64,000 nucleotides of DNA, taken from Theobroma cacao (Eukaryota > Streptophyta > Magnoliopsida > Malvales > Malvaceae). Under the pieces are notes generated by a model, which worked only from the letters and a program-made list of their open reading frames with translations, was not told the origin of the DNA and ran no database searches. Location of the stretch: positions 22,907,748 through 22,971,747 of the forward strand of contig NC_030855.1 of NCBI RefSeq assembly GCF_000208745.1, written 5' to 3'. The position numbers and the translations under genes were made by a program. Shown here in pieces: positions 47,776 to 60,137 of the stretch. Every line of letters begins with the position of its first letter. The stretch's first letter is position 1.

Positions 47776-50700
47776 ATGCCCGTGGTTCAGAAACTGTATG
47801 ATACTTGCAAAGAATCATTCTCAACCAATGGCCCAATATCAGAAGAAGCTCTGGAGAACGTTCGTGCTATTTTAGGTGGGAAAACAGCTTTTTCTGTTGC
47901 TTTAATTGAAAGTTTCGTTATGAAGGCTGAAAACTTGCACTTGATCAAAATCATTTTATGGTCATCTAGTTAGTGTATGCTATCTTCTTTTAACGCTTCC
48001 ACATTATGCACCATTTCAGATGGATTGAAGCCTTCTAATGTGGGTCTCGAACAGGAGGCACAATTATCGCGTGGATGGAAAGGTTTGATAAATGGTGGCA
48101 ATGGGAGAAAAGGGCGTAATATCATTCATCAGTATCCACCTGCAATAAAATATTTGCACTTACATGAGTGTGATAGATTCTCTGTAAGCAATCCGATCAT
48201 TGCATGCTGTAACTGCTATGGTATTTATGCATTTGAACATTTTAAAAAGATCTTCATTAAGGAGGAGGCTTTTTTCTTCTCCTTGGGGGAAGGGGTGGGG
48301 GGGCTGCTGAAGGTCCTTTTGTCAATAATTGATGCTTGGTCCATTTTGGTGTTTTGTTGCAGATAGGGATCTTCTGTATGCCACCTTCCTCTATCATACC
48401 ACTTCATAATCATCCAGGAATGACCGTTCTGAGCAAGCTTCTGTATGGCTCGCTTCATGCGAAATCATATGATTGGCTCGATTTACCTGGTCATACTGAT
48501 CTATCTCAAGGTGCCCTTTCTATCTATCTTGGAGTTCCTATTTGGTTTATTTGGTACAAATAGTGGCAATTGCAATTGGTGTTTTCAAGTAGGCTTTGCT
48601 GTCCTTCAAAACATTGTTATCATTTTTTGTTGATTTCTAATAGTTTCTGGAAGGTGGAGAGTGTTGTGGCTTGTTTTGCAAGCAGATAGCAGAGATCAAG
48701 ATGAAATTAAAGTATTTTTCTGTGTTTTCCAAAATAGTAGTGTATGGATATTGGTGTCTAATACTTGATATCATTAGAATCTAAACATTCTAAAAGTTGA
48801 AAAGTAAGCTCATACGTAAAAAACTTGAAACCTCATGGCGGCATGAAATTGAAAAAGTAAATGATGGCAGATTTGGGCAATATGTTGGTATTTATGCTGT
48901 ACTGCAAACATTCTGAAAGACAAATAGAAGACCATTCTATTGAAAGATTGTATTACTTTCACACTTGGTTATAGTTCATAATATCTTCCATGATCTCTGT
49001 TGCCCTCTGCCTCTTGATGCATGATTAGTTTGGCATAACTCAATCATTGTATTTCATCATCTTTTCTCCAAACATGTTTATGCCCCTCCACTATTATATT
49101 TCTGCCCCATGGAATCGTTTTACGTCCTTTCTGCTGGCTTCCTCTTTCTCGATGCCTGTATGGGGTATCAGTGTGCACCCACATATGGAAGGGAAAATGC
49201 AATGTTGAATCAGAACTTCATACCTGTCAATGAAATGTAATTCTTTAGTACTAGACCACTTCAACATACTCATATTACTGAGAATCTGAAGTGCTCAAAA
49301 TGTATAAATTGTAATGTGTTTAATAATTAAAAACAGTTCAAACAGATACAAATGGATTGCTCTTTGCCTTATTGCAAGTGTCTTAAGATTGTCTTAAACC
49401 TTAACTTGTAGAAAACAGTTTATCTTTTAACTGCATTTTAGCAAAAGATAAGATACATGTGTCAGTAGAGCATCTCCTGTTTCCTTATGCTCTCAGGATT
49501 TGCTCTGATTATCTTTTAGACATTCTGATTCTGCACAGGTGTGAAATAAATGAAATTATTCAAAACTGTAACTTTGCTTCAAAATGAACTGATTATCATG
49601 GTTGCTTCAATTTCAAAATGCATCTTGTGGGTTTTCTCAGATAAGGTCTAGAGACTAATTTTTAGTTTTTACAGCCATCATTTCCTACCATTATTGAAGC
49701 AAATAATTCAATTTATCATTTTCTCCATGGTGTTATCTTTTATAAGCCTTTATCTTAGTCATGGAATAGAGAAGTGCTTTGAAGAGGGAGTCAGTCTTTT
49801 TAACTTCTGAACAAAATCACACCTCTGCTTATACAATAAATTAATCTGTATCTTTGTAGTTTATTCATCTTTCATGCATTGATTACTATATATTACTATT
49901 TTCAATATTAAAGTGATAGTTCAGTCAATTTTTTTCAAATTGATACTCAGCTGCAATTGGTATCTATTGTGAAGTATGTTTGGGTGTCAGAGATAAAGCT
50001 TCAAAGACATGTTGCCATAGTCCAAAAGTATCAATTGGAAGGGCTACGTAGATTTTAAGATGTAAGGATTCATGGCTTGTGATACTGAATATTGATACAT
50101 GCATGCATTTCCCAGTATCTTAAGCCAAGAATATCGCATCCTTGGTATTAGTTGTACCTGGGGACTCTTGGTATTTGAATGTAAAATCAGACCCCAATGT
50201 TTTAGAGTTCCATTTAGGATGACACATGGTTATTTGGGTGTTGTTTTATGCTTGGCAGGAAATTTTGGTAATAGGAAAACGTGTTTACCTTAAGTCCATT
50301 ACAACCACCTCAACTGCCCCAGAAACTTTCTTAATTTGCCACTGATGCAACTACTTCTGCTTACCCCACATGGTTTTTATCTCCAAGTTTCCCTTAATTC
50401 AATGCAGTAAAGCATGGATTATTTTTCAATTATTAATGGTGGCCATATGCCTTTTTGTGTGCTCCCAAGGTTATGAAAACACTAGACAGGTGGGAATCGG
50501 ATGTTTTGCTGATGATGTTGGTCAGTTGATTTTTTGGGCCTTCTTGAGGGTGCAAAAACCCTGCAAGCATGTATATCTACTACAATGGCTATCTATATGA
50601 AATGTTGATGGTATAGTCATTTAACCCATGGTTGAAAATTTCTTACAACAGTTCAACAAAATCACAGGGTAATTTTCAAAAAAAAAAAAAATCACAGGGT

Positions 50701-51859
50701 GTTCTTTTGTCTTGCTTCTTGGTTTTATCATGTCAAGGGGATATGATGCAACAGCATGAACATGATCTGATCTGAAACACATAATATGCTTGCATAATGT
50801 TGTTGCTATGTAGTGAATTGCCATAAAATGTTATTACTGTTCAATATGGAGCTGTACTCTGGGCAGTTGCTAATTACTTGTGATAACAGACTAAGATTAC
50901 CAATCAGTTTGCCAAAGTACACTCAGAAGTTAATATTTGCATGGATTAGGTATACAATAAACAAATACTGATATTTTAATTTTGGAAGAATGCTGCTTTA
51001 ATATTTTACCATTCATCTCCTGTTGAGTAGGTTTTCTGTTTTTATAAATTTCCTTGGTACTTAGATACTTGAGGTGCCAGAATTTGAAAGGATCAAATAA
51101 TTTTTCAGCCATTATGTTTTTGTATTTATTAAAGTTCTTTGAAATTGAGGTCTTTGAATTCTCTATTGATTCTACACACAGGCCACCTTTTAGTTGTGCT
51201 TATTTTATTTAATTGGCCGATATTGTTGCATGGTCAAATGAACCTCCCCTGTTCTCTAGAAAACCTTGAAGTTGAGTTCGCATTGGTTGCAAGAGAAATG
51301 GGATGATATTGCATTGTTTTTATATAGTTGTGATAACTAATTTTTAGCCTATGAATTTGAGAGCCAACAAACGTATGAAAGTTATACCTTCATTCAAAGA
51401 ACGAATTGTTTCTCAATTTTCTTCAAAAATTAACTCTTGATTGGTGAAAATTTACAGCAAGACCTGCAAAACTTGTCAGAAATTGTGAAGTGACTGCACC
51501 CTCTGGAGCAACAATTCTTTATCCAACTACTGGTGGCAACATTCATTGCTTCAAAGCTTTAACTCCTTGTGCACTGTTTGATGTGCTTTCACCCCCATAC
51601 TCTTCGGAAGATGGGCGTCACTGCTCTTATTTTAGGAGGATCCCTCAAAGAAATCTGGAAGGTACTTTTTCTTGTATACACTCGTATTAAAAAAAATCAT
51701 TTAATTTTGATTAATTTGCCTCTGTGTTCTTCTCCCAAAGGTGTTGATCAGTTGTGTGGTGTAAATCCCTCCGAAGTGGCTTGGTTGGAAGAGATTCAAC
51801 CCCCTGAAAACTTTGTGGTCCGTAGGGGACAGTATAGAGGCCCCATTATTAGACAATAA
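47776..51859 (+). CDS. PCO: Plant cysteine oxidase (PCO), 5 exons
   Basis: This gene encodes a 244-aa thiol dioxygenase. Plant cysteine oxidases oxidise the N-terminal Cys of group VII ERFs, VRN2 and ZPR2 with O2, marking them for N-degron proteolysis, so they act as oxygen sensors. Exons are 47776-47875, 48020-48183, 48363-48510, 51458-51661 and 51741-51859, all in phase. The iron-binding histidines are visible at H103 and H105 ([17 protein letters not shown]) and H167 (GGNIHCFKA). The conserved Asp and Cys follow in [22 protein letters not shown]. The C-terminus [20 protein letters not shown] is typical. The short N-terminus is closer to the constitutive PCO4/PCO5 type (At2g42670, At3g58670) than to the hypoxia-induced PCO1/PCO2. 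Intron 3 is unusually long (2.9 kb). The downstream GARP gene repeats the At2g42660-At2g42670 pairing. Confidence 0.93.
50658..50700. repeat. 12-13-bp direct repeat flanking a poly(A) micro-insertion (PCO intron 3)
   Basis: AAATCACAGGGT occurs at each end of this segment. The bases between are AATTTTC followed by an A run that merges into the second copy. It has the same layout as the repeat at 47533-47584. Confidence 0.65.
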
Positions 51860-53734
51860 GGGGTTTTAGAGAGGACCATACCATTAGTCATATCGGCTAA
51901 AACAAATGAAGAGCCATTTTTCACACTTTGTTGGAATCTTAGCTGTCAATTCTGTTGGCAATAAATCCCAACATTAGCTACACGAGGAATTTGTTGTACA
52001 TATTACATAAGTATTATTTTATATGCCTGCTTAATGGTGAATGTCGATAGCAAGAACATGTTCCTCCTTCTTGTCAAGAATTTATTGCTAAGGAGGCGTT
52101 TTATTGTATCTTTACCTTGTGAAATTTTCTGATAGCTATAATTTCTGGTTGGTATTAGTACTTTTTGTTTTTCTTCACTTCTTAAATGTTACATGTCTCG
52201 GTGTAACTTCTGCCTTCATATACTGACCTATCCGGATAACGTTCGAGGTATGGGCTTTGAGAGGGTTGATATGTGAGTCGGTGGCTTAGTTACAGAAGGA
52301 AAAGAAATCAAGAAAATGAGTACTGCTACTGTATCTGTCTGGAGGGAGTGAAGAGAAAGACTAGACCACGGAGAAAGTGAAGAACAAGTACGACTCCACT
52401 AGCTGGAACCCATTGGGCCGCTGGAGTTGAATTCCTACTGATAACAACCGCTGAGGAGATGGCAGCCCTCTCACGTCCCATTCAATGATTACTAGATCCA
52501 ACAACCTGTCTAAATACAGGTAGAGGTTTGGTTTCCACACCTTTTTGAAGTAGATGCCTGAAATTATTTTCCAAATAAATCCGCCCATGACAGTGCTTCT
52601 GCAGTCTGTACCCTGGACAGGGCTGAACCCAAGCCACATGTTACAAACGTGCACAAACTAACATTTTTTGCCGGTTTTCATTTTTTATTTATTAACATTT
52701 GAAAAACATGTTTGGTAATCATTGAAAAACATCAGTGTTTTTCCTTGTAAGTTGATTGTACAATCTGCAAGTGACACCCATAAAGCAAAATTAATACCCG
52801 GGAGGCCCAATTGAAAGTAGTTGAAGATCAAAGGATTGTTAGAAATGGAAGAAAAATTCTGAGGCCCCAAAAGGTAAATGGTAGACATTTGATGTAGTGG
52901 TGCACGGTTCGACCTACCTCTACTGTTGGTGCTGTAATGCCGTTAATGGACAGTGACCAAAATTGAACAGCAGATTGGTAGACAGTGATAATTCCAGTGG
53001 CCACTTACAGAGGTGGTTCTATATGTGTAGATACGAATAATACTCTTATGCATGAACGAATCTTACGCATAAAGAACATTAATTTTTATGTCTATGTTAA
53101 GAGAAAGAATTTTCTCAAAGGGAACACTTTTTCTTTGGTACATTAACACTTTTTCTTTTCTTGGAAGAGTTCTCTGAATTCCAAAGAAAGTCAACAAGTT
53201 GCCCAACTCTCTTAAAGACAGTAAGCCTGGCTATATTTTTGTACTTAAGCAGGGTTTTTAGCTAGTATTTTATTTGTATGTAGCTATGTTTACAGGTTGT
53301 ATAGATGGAAAGGGGAAATAAGGATGGAAAAACAGAGGAAACAAAAGAAAGTTATTATGAGAATGTTGTCTATTAACTTTTCTTCCTTGTTTTCACATGG
53401 GTATATGGACCTTCTTCTTCAATGTTCTTTTTTACATTTTCTGGTAGTCGCCAACTCACCATGAAGAAGAATTATTTCAAGCAGCTATGTATAGGGAATT
53501 CCATGTACCCATATAATCTTAAGTTTCCTCCCTGTTTAATCTCTCTTTTAACTTGCCCCCATGTGCAAGCCTGCGCCCATGTAGTTGCATCTATTGAATT
53601 GGGAGAGTATTTTGTATTGGGCCAGCAAGGCATGCATGATGAAATCTATTACTAGCATTACTTTTCTTCAAAAAGTGGAAAACCCAGATGATGATGAAGA
53701 ATAAGCAAAAAGCTAAAAAAGGGGATGCGATGGG

Positions 53735-53758
53735 GGTGGTGGTGGTGGTGGTGGTGGT
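53735..53758. repeat. (GGT)8 microsatellite
   Basis: Eight consecutive GGT units on the + strand are preceded by extra G residues. The tract could form a G-quadruplex, but a simple repeat is enough to explain it. Confidence 0.9.
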
Positions 53759-56314
53759 TAGGTTTTTAACAAAATAATACAGCGTCAACATGAAAAGGTC
53801 TTCCCACCTTACCTTACAGTAACAAAGCAGCAGATAGGGGAATAAGAAATGTTGTTTTCCATCCATGGGGAACTTTTTCACCAGAGAAGTCTTTTCCTAT
53901 TGATTTTGAGAAAGAAAAATTCTCATTCCGGATTGGATAGATATCAAATTCAATTAAAAGTTCCATCTAGCTACCATTTGAATTAATATCATCAAATGAT
54001 GTAGACAGAAATATTTATGTTTATCATCAGCTTGCAATGAATTTACTCTTATTTTCCTTGGCCCTGAATTGAATTTGGGAGTACATATAGGTTAGATCTT
54101 AATCAACTTCAAAATTTTTGCTAATTATAATACTGCTTTCTTCGAAAAAGAATAGTCCATATCTAGCTCAGCAAGGTCTTCTGCCATTAATTAATTGCAA
54201 GTAAAACCATTGATGCCTCATCACGAGAGGTTGGTGAGGGTACAAATACCAAAATAAAATATACACACACCAAAGAACAAAAAAACAAAAAAAAAGGAAG
54301 AGAAAGGAATGATAGTGTTTGCTTAAGTCTATATGATCTATTCTCCCCTTTTGGCCCTCCCCTGCTTCAAGGGCACATGTCAAGTGCTTCAGTTTGCATC
54401 AACTGCTTTTTCAACATTTAAAATAGATCTTATTTAGATGAGGATTTTGTTTTTATTGTCCTTTAAATTTGCGGTGTAGCAGTATATCAGACTATCTTAA
54501 ATTGGAAACTCTAGTGTGAAACATACAAAAGCTATAGGATGACACTTGTTTCTGGATAAGCAAGTAAGGTTGGGGAAATACCCTTCTTGCAGACAAGAAA
54601 AGATACTTCATTATACAATTAAATGTATATAGCAAAGATTATAGATAATTTTCTAATTAATCTCAAAAGACTGAACTTTTCTGCCTTGTAGTCCAACAGT
54701 AACTAGCCACAGCACTTCATAATAGTAGACAGGTGATCATTGCATTTAGATATAAAAATCTTGTGGATGGTTTACTCTCTCATGACTAGTTTGAACTAAT
54801 CAAGTCCTAATTTGTTCCAACTACTCATATGAATGACAGATAGTAGTCTTTGCCATGACGATGGGCTAATGATTGTTCCTAACTCTTCAAAAGGACACAA
54901 CACAACTGCTCAAAATGCACTTTATTGACCTCTTTTTATCTCCACTTTTCATGCTTTTGAAGATTCGAATGACGCAAAATGGTTCTGATATAAATGAACC
55001 TTTTAGGACCATCTAGGCCGCTAAGAAACCCTTGCCTTCTCAAGGTTACTATTTAAACTCTTTAATGACCCTTCTTTAACAAAAATTTCTGTGCAGCATT
55101 TGTAAATATACTGGCAACGATCGATCTGTTTTGTAACCTGTCAATTAATTTTATATGGTTATGTTTCAGATTTTTATTCTTTGACATGCTTGTGTCTTTC
55201 ATGTCTATCGAGATGAGACCGTCCTGTATAGAATATCAGTTATAGTGTGGAAGCAGGCGCCCGAGGATGCAGCAATTTGGTGAGACGGTTCACCCAGTTT
55301 TAATAGGATACCAACGGAATCCTAATTGTGGAACACTATGAAAGGTCCAAACAGGAAGAGAAGAAAGACTAACAGTCATAAGCAACAAACAGAAAATAAC
55401 ACTAGATTATTGATATTAAAGTTGATTTATGGATTTATCAGCATGATTCTTCTTCATAATCAGTATAAAAAAATGTTCCCAAGAACAAATTTTCTTTCAA
55501 GGCCATGATGGGGCAGTGATGCTAGGTTGGATGTCTTCATCCATGAAATGATACAAAAGAAAAAGAAGTAATTCTTTGAAAGATTCGCAAGACTTTTAAA
55601 TTAACAACTCAGAAATGTCAACTCCCCCATGCACACGAGAAGACAAGAAACAAGTGTTTTCTAGCTACGTAGGGGGTGGGAGTCCTCCATTTTATTAAAG
55701 TTCCTGATGCCCATTTTTCTTCTCTAATTCCAAGTTGTTTTTCTCTGTTAAACCTCTTAATTTAATCCACAGAATATCTGTCATGTCTGCTTAGGAACAA
55801 AAATAATGCACATGTCACACATAACGAGCTACTTTTTGGATGTCATTTAGCCAAACCTAATCCTCTTAAGTTATTCCTCTTCTTTCCCAAAGACTGTGAA
55901 GGGAAGGCCCTCTCTCTCTCTCTCTCTTTCTCATGTGGTGACAAAACAGTCCAAATTCTATCTGATTAGCCTTGGAAAGTAAACCCCTTTGATGTAAGGG
56001 AAAAGGCTAAACCAATATCTTAATCTATTAGCATCGTCATACAGGAAAAATTTTGTATGTCCTTTTTCTTGCAAACTACCTCCACACCATCCTCTTTTAA
56101 TTCCATTTTCTTCCTGGTTTTTGAACAGTTTTTTAATAAACCATCTTTATTCAGATTTTCTTGATCAATATATAAAAAAACAATTGCACTTGAATTTTAA
56201 TTACCACCAGGAACAGAAGTTTTACATTGAAATTTGAAACTACACAAACTTTTGTATCTTAAATGCTTAAATAATAACTTCTTATATCTCACACATTCAA
56301 TCTATTAACAATAA

Positions 56315-56361
56315 AACAGTGGTTCTAGTTTTTTTTTTTTAAAGATAAACAGTGATTCTAG
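56315..56361. repeat. 17-bp near-perfect direct repeat flanking a poly(T) micro-insertion
   Basis: AAACAGTGGTTCTAGTT and AAACAGTGATTCTAGTT (one mismatch) flank a T run followed by AAAGAT. Read on the minus strand, the insert is ATCTTT plus poly(A), close to the ACCTTT plus poly(A) insert at 47549. Confidence 0.65.
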
Positions 56362-59300
56362 TTGTGTAGTTGTAACCATCTTTAACATTTACATTGTATC
56401 TAATTATATGTCAACTGCCATAATTTTTTCAATCTGTCATTTCTCCTGGATAAGCAAACTTCTTATTGGGCCAAAATGACACTGAATTGCCCTTTTCTTT
56501 TGGGGTGGTGTAAGGTAGAGTTAAAAAGCACCTACCTTAGTACCAAATATTTCACCGATTTATTTCCTTAGTAAGGGTAATTGAAAGTATCTCTTGCCAA
56601 ATAATTTCATAAATTAGGTACAGAAGTTATTAGTTCTCTATCTCTTTTCTTTGCCTTTAATAAGATGAAGAAGTGCATTTTGTGTCAGTACTGGACAAGT
56701 GAGCATGCTTTCAGCTGGTAATATATAAGTGTAGAGTAATTATCTACCCAACTAATCTTCTCAAATTTATGCTTAGAGGACAAAATGGGGACCCTCAATT
56801 TTTTTGTATTTTAGTGAGACTTAAGTATATGGGGGCATTTTCCATGGCTAAACCCTAAAATCATTTTCACCAAACTATACTCTAAATAAAGGACAAATAA
56901 ATTTCAGCCCTTACTTTTATTCCTTCCTTTCCCGATGAGATGGGGATGTTCAACTCTAGGTTTGGAACCAAGCTCATTCAATTAGACAAATCATATGGTA
57001 TACGTGCTTTTTTTTTTTCTTCCCTGGAATGGTTATAATCAGTCATTCTCTTTGCTCTGCTGCTTGCAAATTGAAAAACATTTGGAAAGTGATCTAGGCA
57101 ACTTGTTTGAATACACGAGACCCACCAAAATTGACTTAGTTTTTCTAGCTCTTGCTCGCCATTTGCGACCCCACAATAATTCTAGAGTTAAGGACGACCA
57201 ACTTTTCCCCTAATCGAGAACCAAATGAAATATGTAGCATCAAAGTCATAGCAACATATATTTGCAATGAAAGTTAAAGCTGTGGACTATGAAACAATAG
57301 GAACACGGGGACAAGACAAGAGGGTTGCTACAATTTAAGAAAAAGAAATAAAAAAAAAGTCTTCGTTTAGGTAGGAAGAAATTGATGGGTTGATGAAGAA
57401 ATGGCCCTCACATTTCTTATTACAAGCCATGTCTAATCTTTTAAAAGTTCTTTTGGGTTAATCATAATTAACAAATTAAGGAGAGGAGTCCCTTAAGACC
57501 ATGGTAGCGTAGGTCAAACAATTAGTTTAATCACCAAAGAAAGAGTTTCTACAGGGGACAACTGTCAAAGGAGAATGGCGATATAAGAAAAAAAGGGTGG
57601 AATAGTCACATGATATATGCAACAGTCGCATCTGTATCCATAATGTGAGAGACCATCTCATCATTTTAGCATTATAAAAGTGAACAAGTGGAGTGTCAAA
57701 ACATCGTTGATTTTCTTTTGGGGTTCTAAACCATGAAGATGAAGGTCTTATAATATATAAATTTTGATGACTTAGATTCCACGGTTCAGTGAAACCAAAT
57801 ACAAATATCCTTCAGACCAAGTTGAAAAACCTTACCCAGCTTCTTTTCTTCTTCTTCTTCTTTCTCTCTCTTGATCATTTGTTTAGAGGACGACCTAGTC
57901 GAAGCGAAATCTCTATATCCAGTGCTTTAGTCAGGATAATTTTTATATGAACCTCCTCAATTCTCAAGTTGAAGGGTTATCTGATGATCAACAACTTGGA
58001 AGGAATAGGCTGAGGAATCTTCACCATCAATGGTTTGTATCTTTGAGGGTTAATTTTCTTTTGGCTTCTGCTTTCTAGTTTCTACTGCTAACTCTTGTTC
58101 TTTCCTGTGTGTCTGTGGATTCATATTCTTTTTCCCCTTTGAACTTTAAAGCTAGGTTATAGATAATTATCAGAGTTTCTCTACAAGTATTCTGGAAAAG
58201 AAATGAAAAGAGTTTTCTTGAAATGAATGAAAGATGATGTTTACCAGAGTCCTAGAGATGAACTGCTTTAATTTCTCACTATCTCTTCACCTAAATTTAC
58301 ATTAAAAGGAACTCTATACCTCATGTTTTGATGATAACCGAAACACAGTTGCTTCCCAAAGAACAGTTTTTTATTTGAGCCAATCGTATTAAGGGCAGAC
58401 AAATCTCAACACGAGTGTAAAAGTTAGCTGCTGTTTTTCATTGGATTCCGGACTTGTATGTTTTCAAAGATGACAAATCTTCTTTCTCCCCCCTTCTGTT
58501 CTAATAACAAAAGCAGTGCAGTTGGGAGTTCCTCATTTTTTTTTTTTACTTCGCAATGCGTATAGATCAGAATCCAAACTCCATTACCATTTTTCCTACA
58601 CAGCGTACGGATTATACATGACTTACACTCATATATTTGCTAATTAATGTTACAAACCCACTATCTTCCTTATGGTACGATGTTGATCAGGTCTGTTGTC
58701 AGATCAACACAAAATAGCTAGAAAAACATTTTTATTTACTTTGGCAACTCCACCACTTTTGCAGAAACAGTACTACCGGATGTCTAGAATTTTCAAAAAT
58801 CTATAGGGTTGGCTTCACTGATTCACTCGAGCAAGATATGTAAGTGTGACACATAACCCTCCTTTTCCTTCTGTCATGCATTAATGCTTTTAGCAATAAT
58901 GTTTTTTACCTAAATGTTTTGAAATATAGAGCTCTTGGATGAACCTGGGGGATGACCTAAGTTGCCTACGTTTAATTTACTTGCTCCACATTCTGTCTTT
59001 GCCGAAACTCATTAATTTGGAGCTACTTCCATTTACAAAGGTGGATGATGCTGTTTATGCAAATGGTTTCCGCCATAAATGTCTTGACAAGTGGTTTGCA
59101 CTCCACAATAAGTTTTTGCAGTTAAACCCATCACCTAAAAATGGTCCTTAGAGCCATAGGATCCAATACTGGGGTGTTGTTGAAACGTTTTTAAACCTAA
59201 CAGCAAATGTTTGTGGAAAGCTACTTATTGTATTTCCAGGTACATTCCAACATGTTTACTGTATAACTTCATCAAAAATTTAACAATCTCCAAGTAATGG

Positions 59301-60137
59301 GGTCTAGTTTTAACAAAACATTACTAATCATATTAGACTATGAGTACACTGCATTAATGTTGACAATGCAGGTTTTTTTGTCTTAATTTTTTTTTCATTT
59401 ATGAAGCCACTGCTTAATGTCATGGAAACTTATGTTAACAAGGATCTATACTTAGCAAGTTGGGGATCAAAACAAAATTCAAGCCTTTTAATTACTTAGG
59501 CGTCTAATTAAAAGGAAACTAATTAAATCTAACCTAATTTTGCACTCAATTAAGCATGGGATCTTGTTGTTCTATGGAAAAAGCAGGAAAATTAGTGGAG
59601 GTTTTGGGGATAGTGCTATCTGTGATAAGAATTTCCTTTGGAAAATAAATGGTAGCATAAAGTTTTTTTTTTTTTTTGTTTGGATGAAATAAGGGAATTG
59701 AAGCTTTCATGGTATATTATAAAGAATTAAAAATGTACTTTTAAGAATACGGTAAATAGATATACTGACATCTTTCAATATTTTCTTTAATTTTAACTTG
59801 TTCTTATTGTAGCCATGACAAGCAGAAGAATTACTGAGAAACTTCTTTTCATAAAATTTTGTTGCATGGTCCACGTTTTACATTAATGTTGGAATTGGTA
59901 TTTTGCATGTAGAGGTATACGTCTTTTATTATTCATAAAAGATGGGTTAAATGTTAAAAAATGAGTGAGTTCAGCTTCATCTTTGAGAAGTTTTTGCATT
60001 TTGCATATCAATGTTTCACATACACGATAAACTGACGTGACAGTATCCTTTCCCCTTTTTCCATTTCTATACCAGAGAAGCAATTCCAAAAGCTATTTCT
60101 ACTGGGATTATTGAAAGCGAAGGAGCTAAGAAAAGCA

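Larger units (their letters stand above)
51860..60137. other. Intergenic between PCO and GARP genes, with a possible GARP leader
   Basis: This 8.3-kb stretch holds no gene I can support. It includes the PCO 3' UTR, a (GGT)8 tract, a short TC tract near 55911, and a poly(T) micro-insertion near 56318. The TC-rich run near 57840-57880, followed by an ATG ORF at 57948 with a possible donor near 58030, looks like a leader. It may be the first, untranslated exon of the GARP gene or a separate transcript. An ORF of 70 codons at 58939-59151 is not recognisable. Confidence 0.5.

Noticed and set aside
52361..52654. 97-codon minus-strand open frame downstream of the PCO gene
   Set aside because: It has no good start codon at its 5' end and no resemblance to a known protein.
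58939..59151. 70-codon ORF upstream of the GARP gene
   Set aside because: The frame carries no domain I recognise, and splice sites linking it to the GARP reading frame are not evident.
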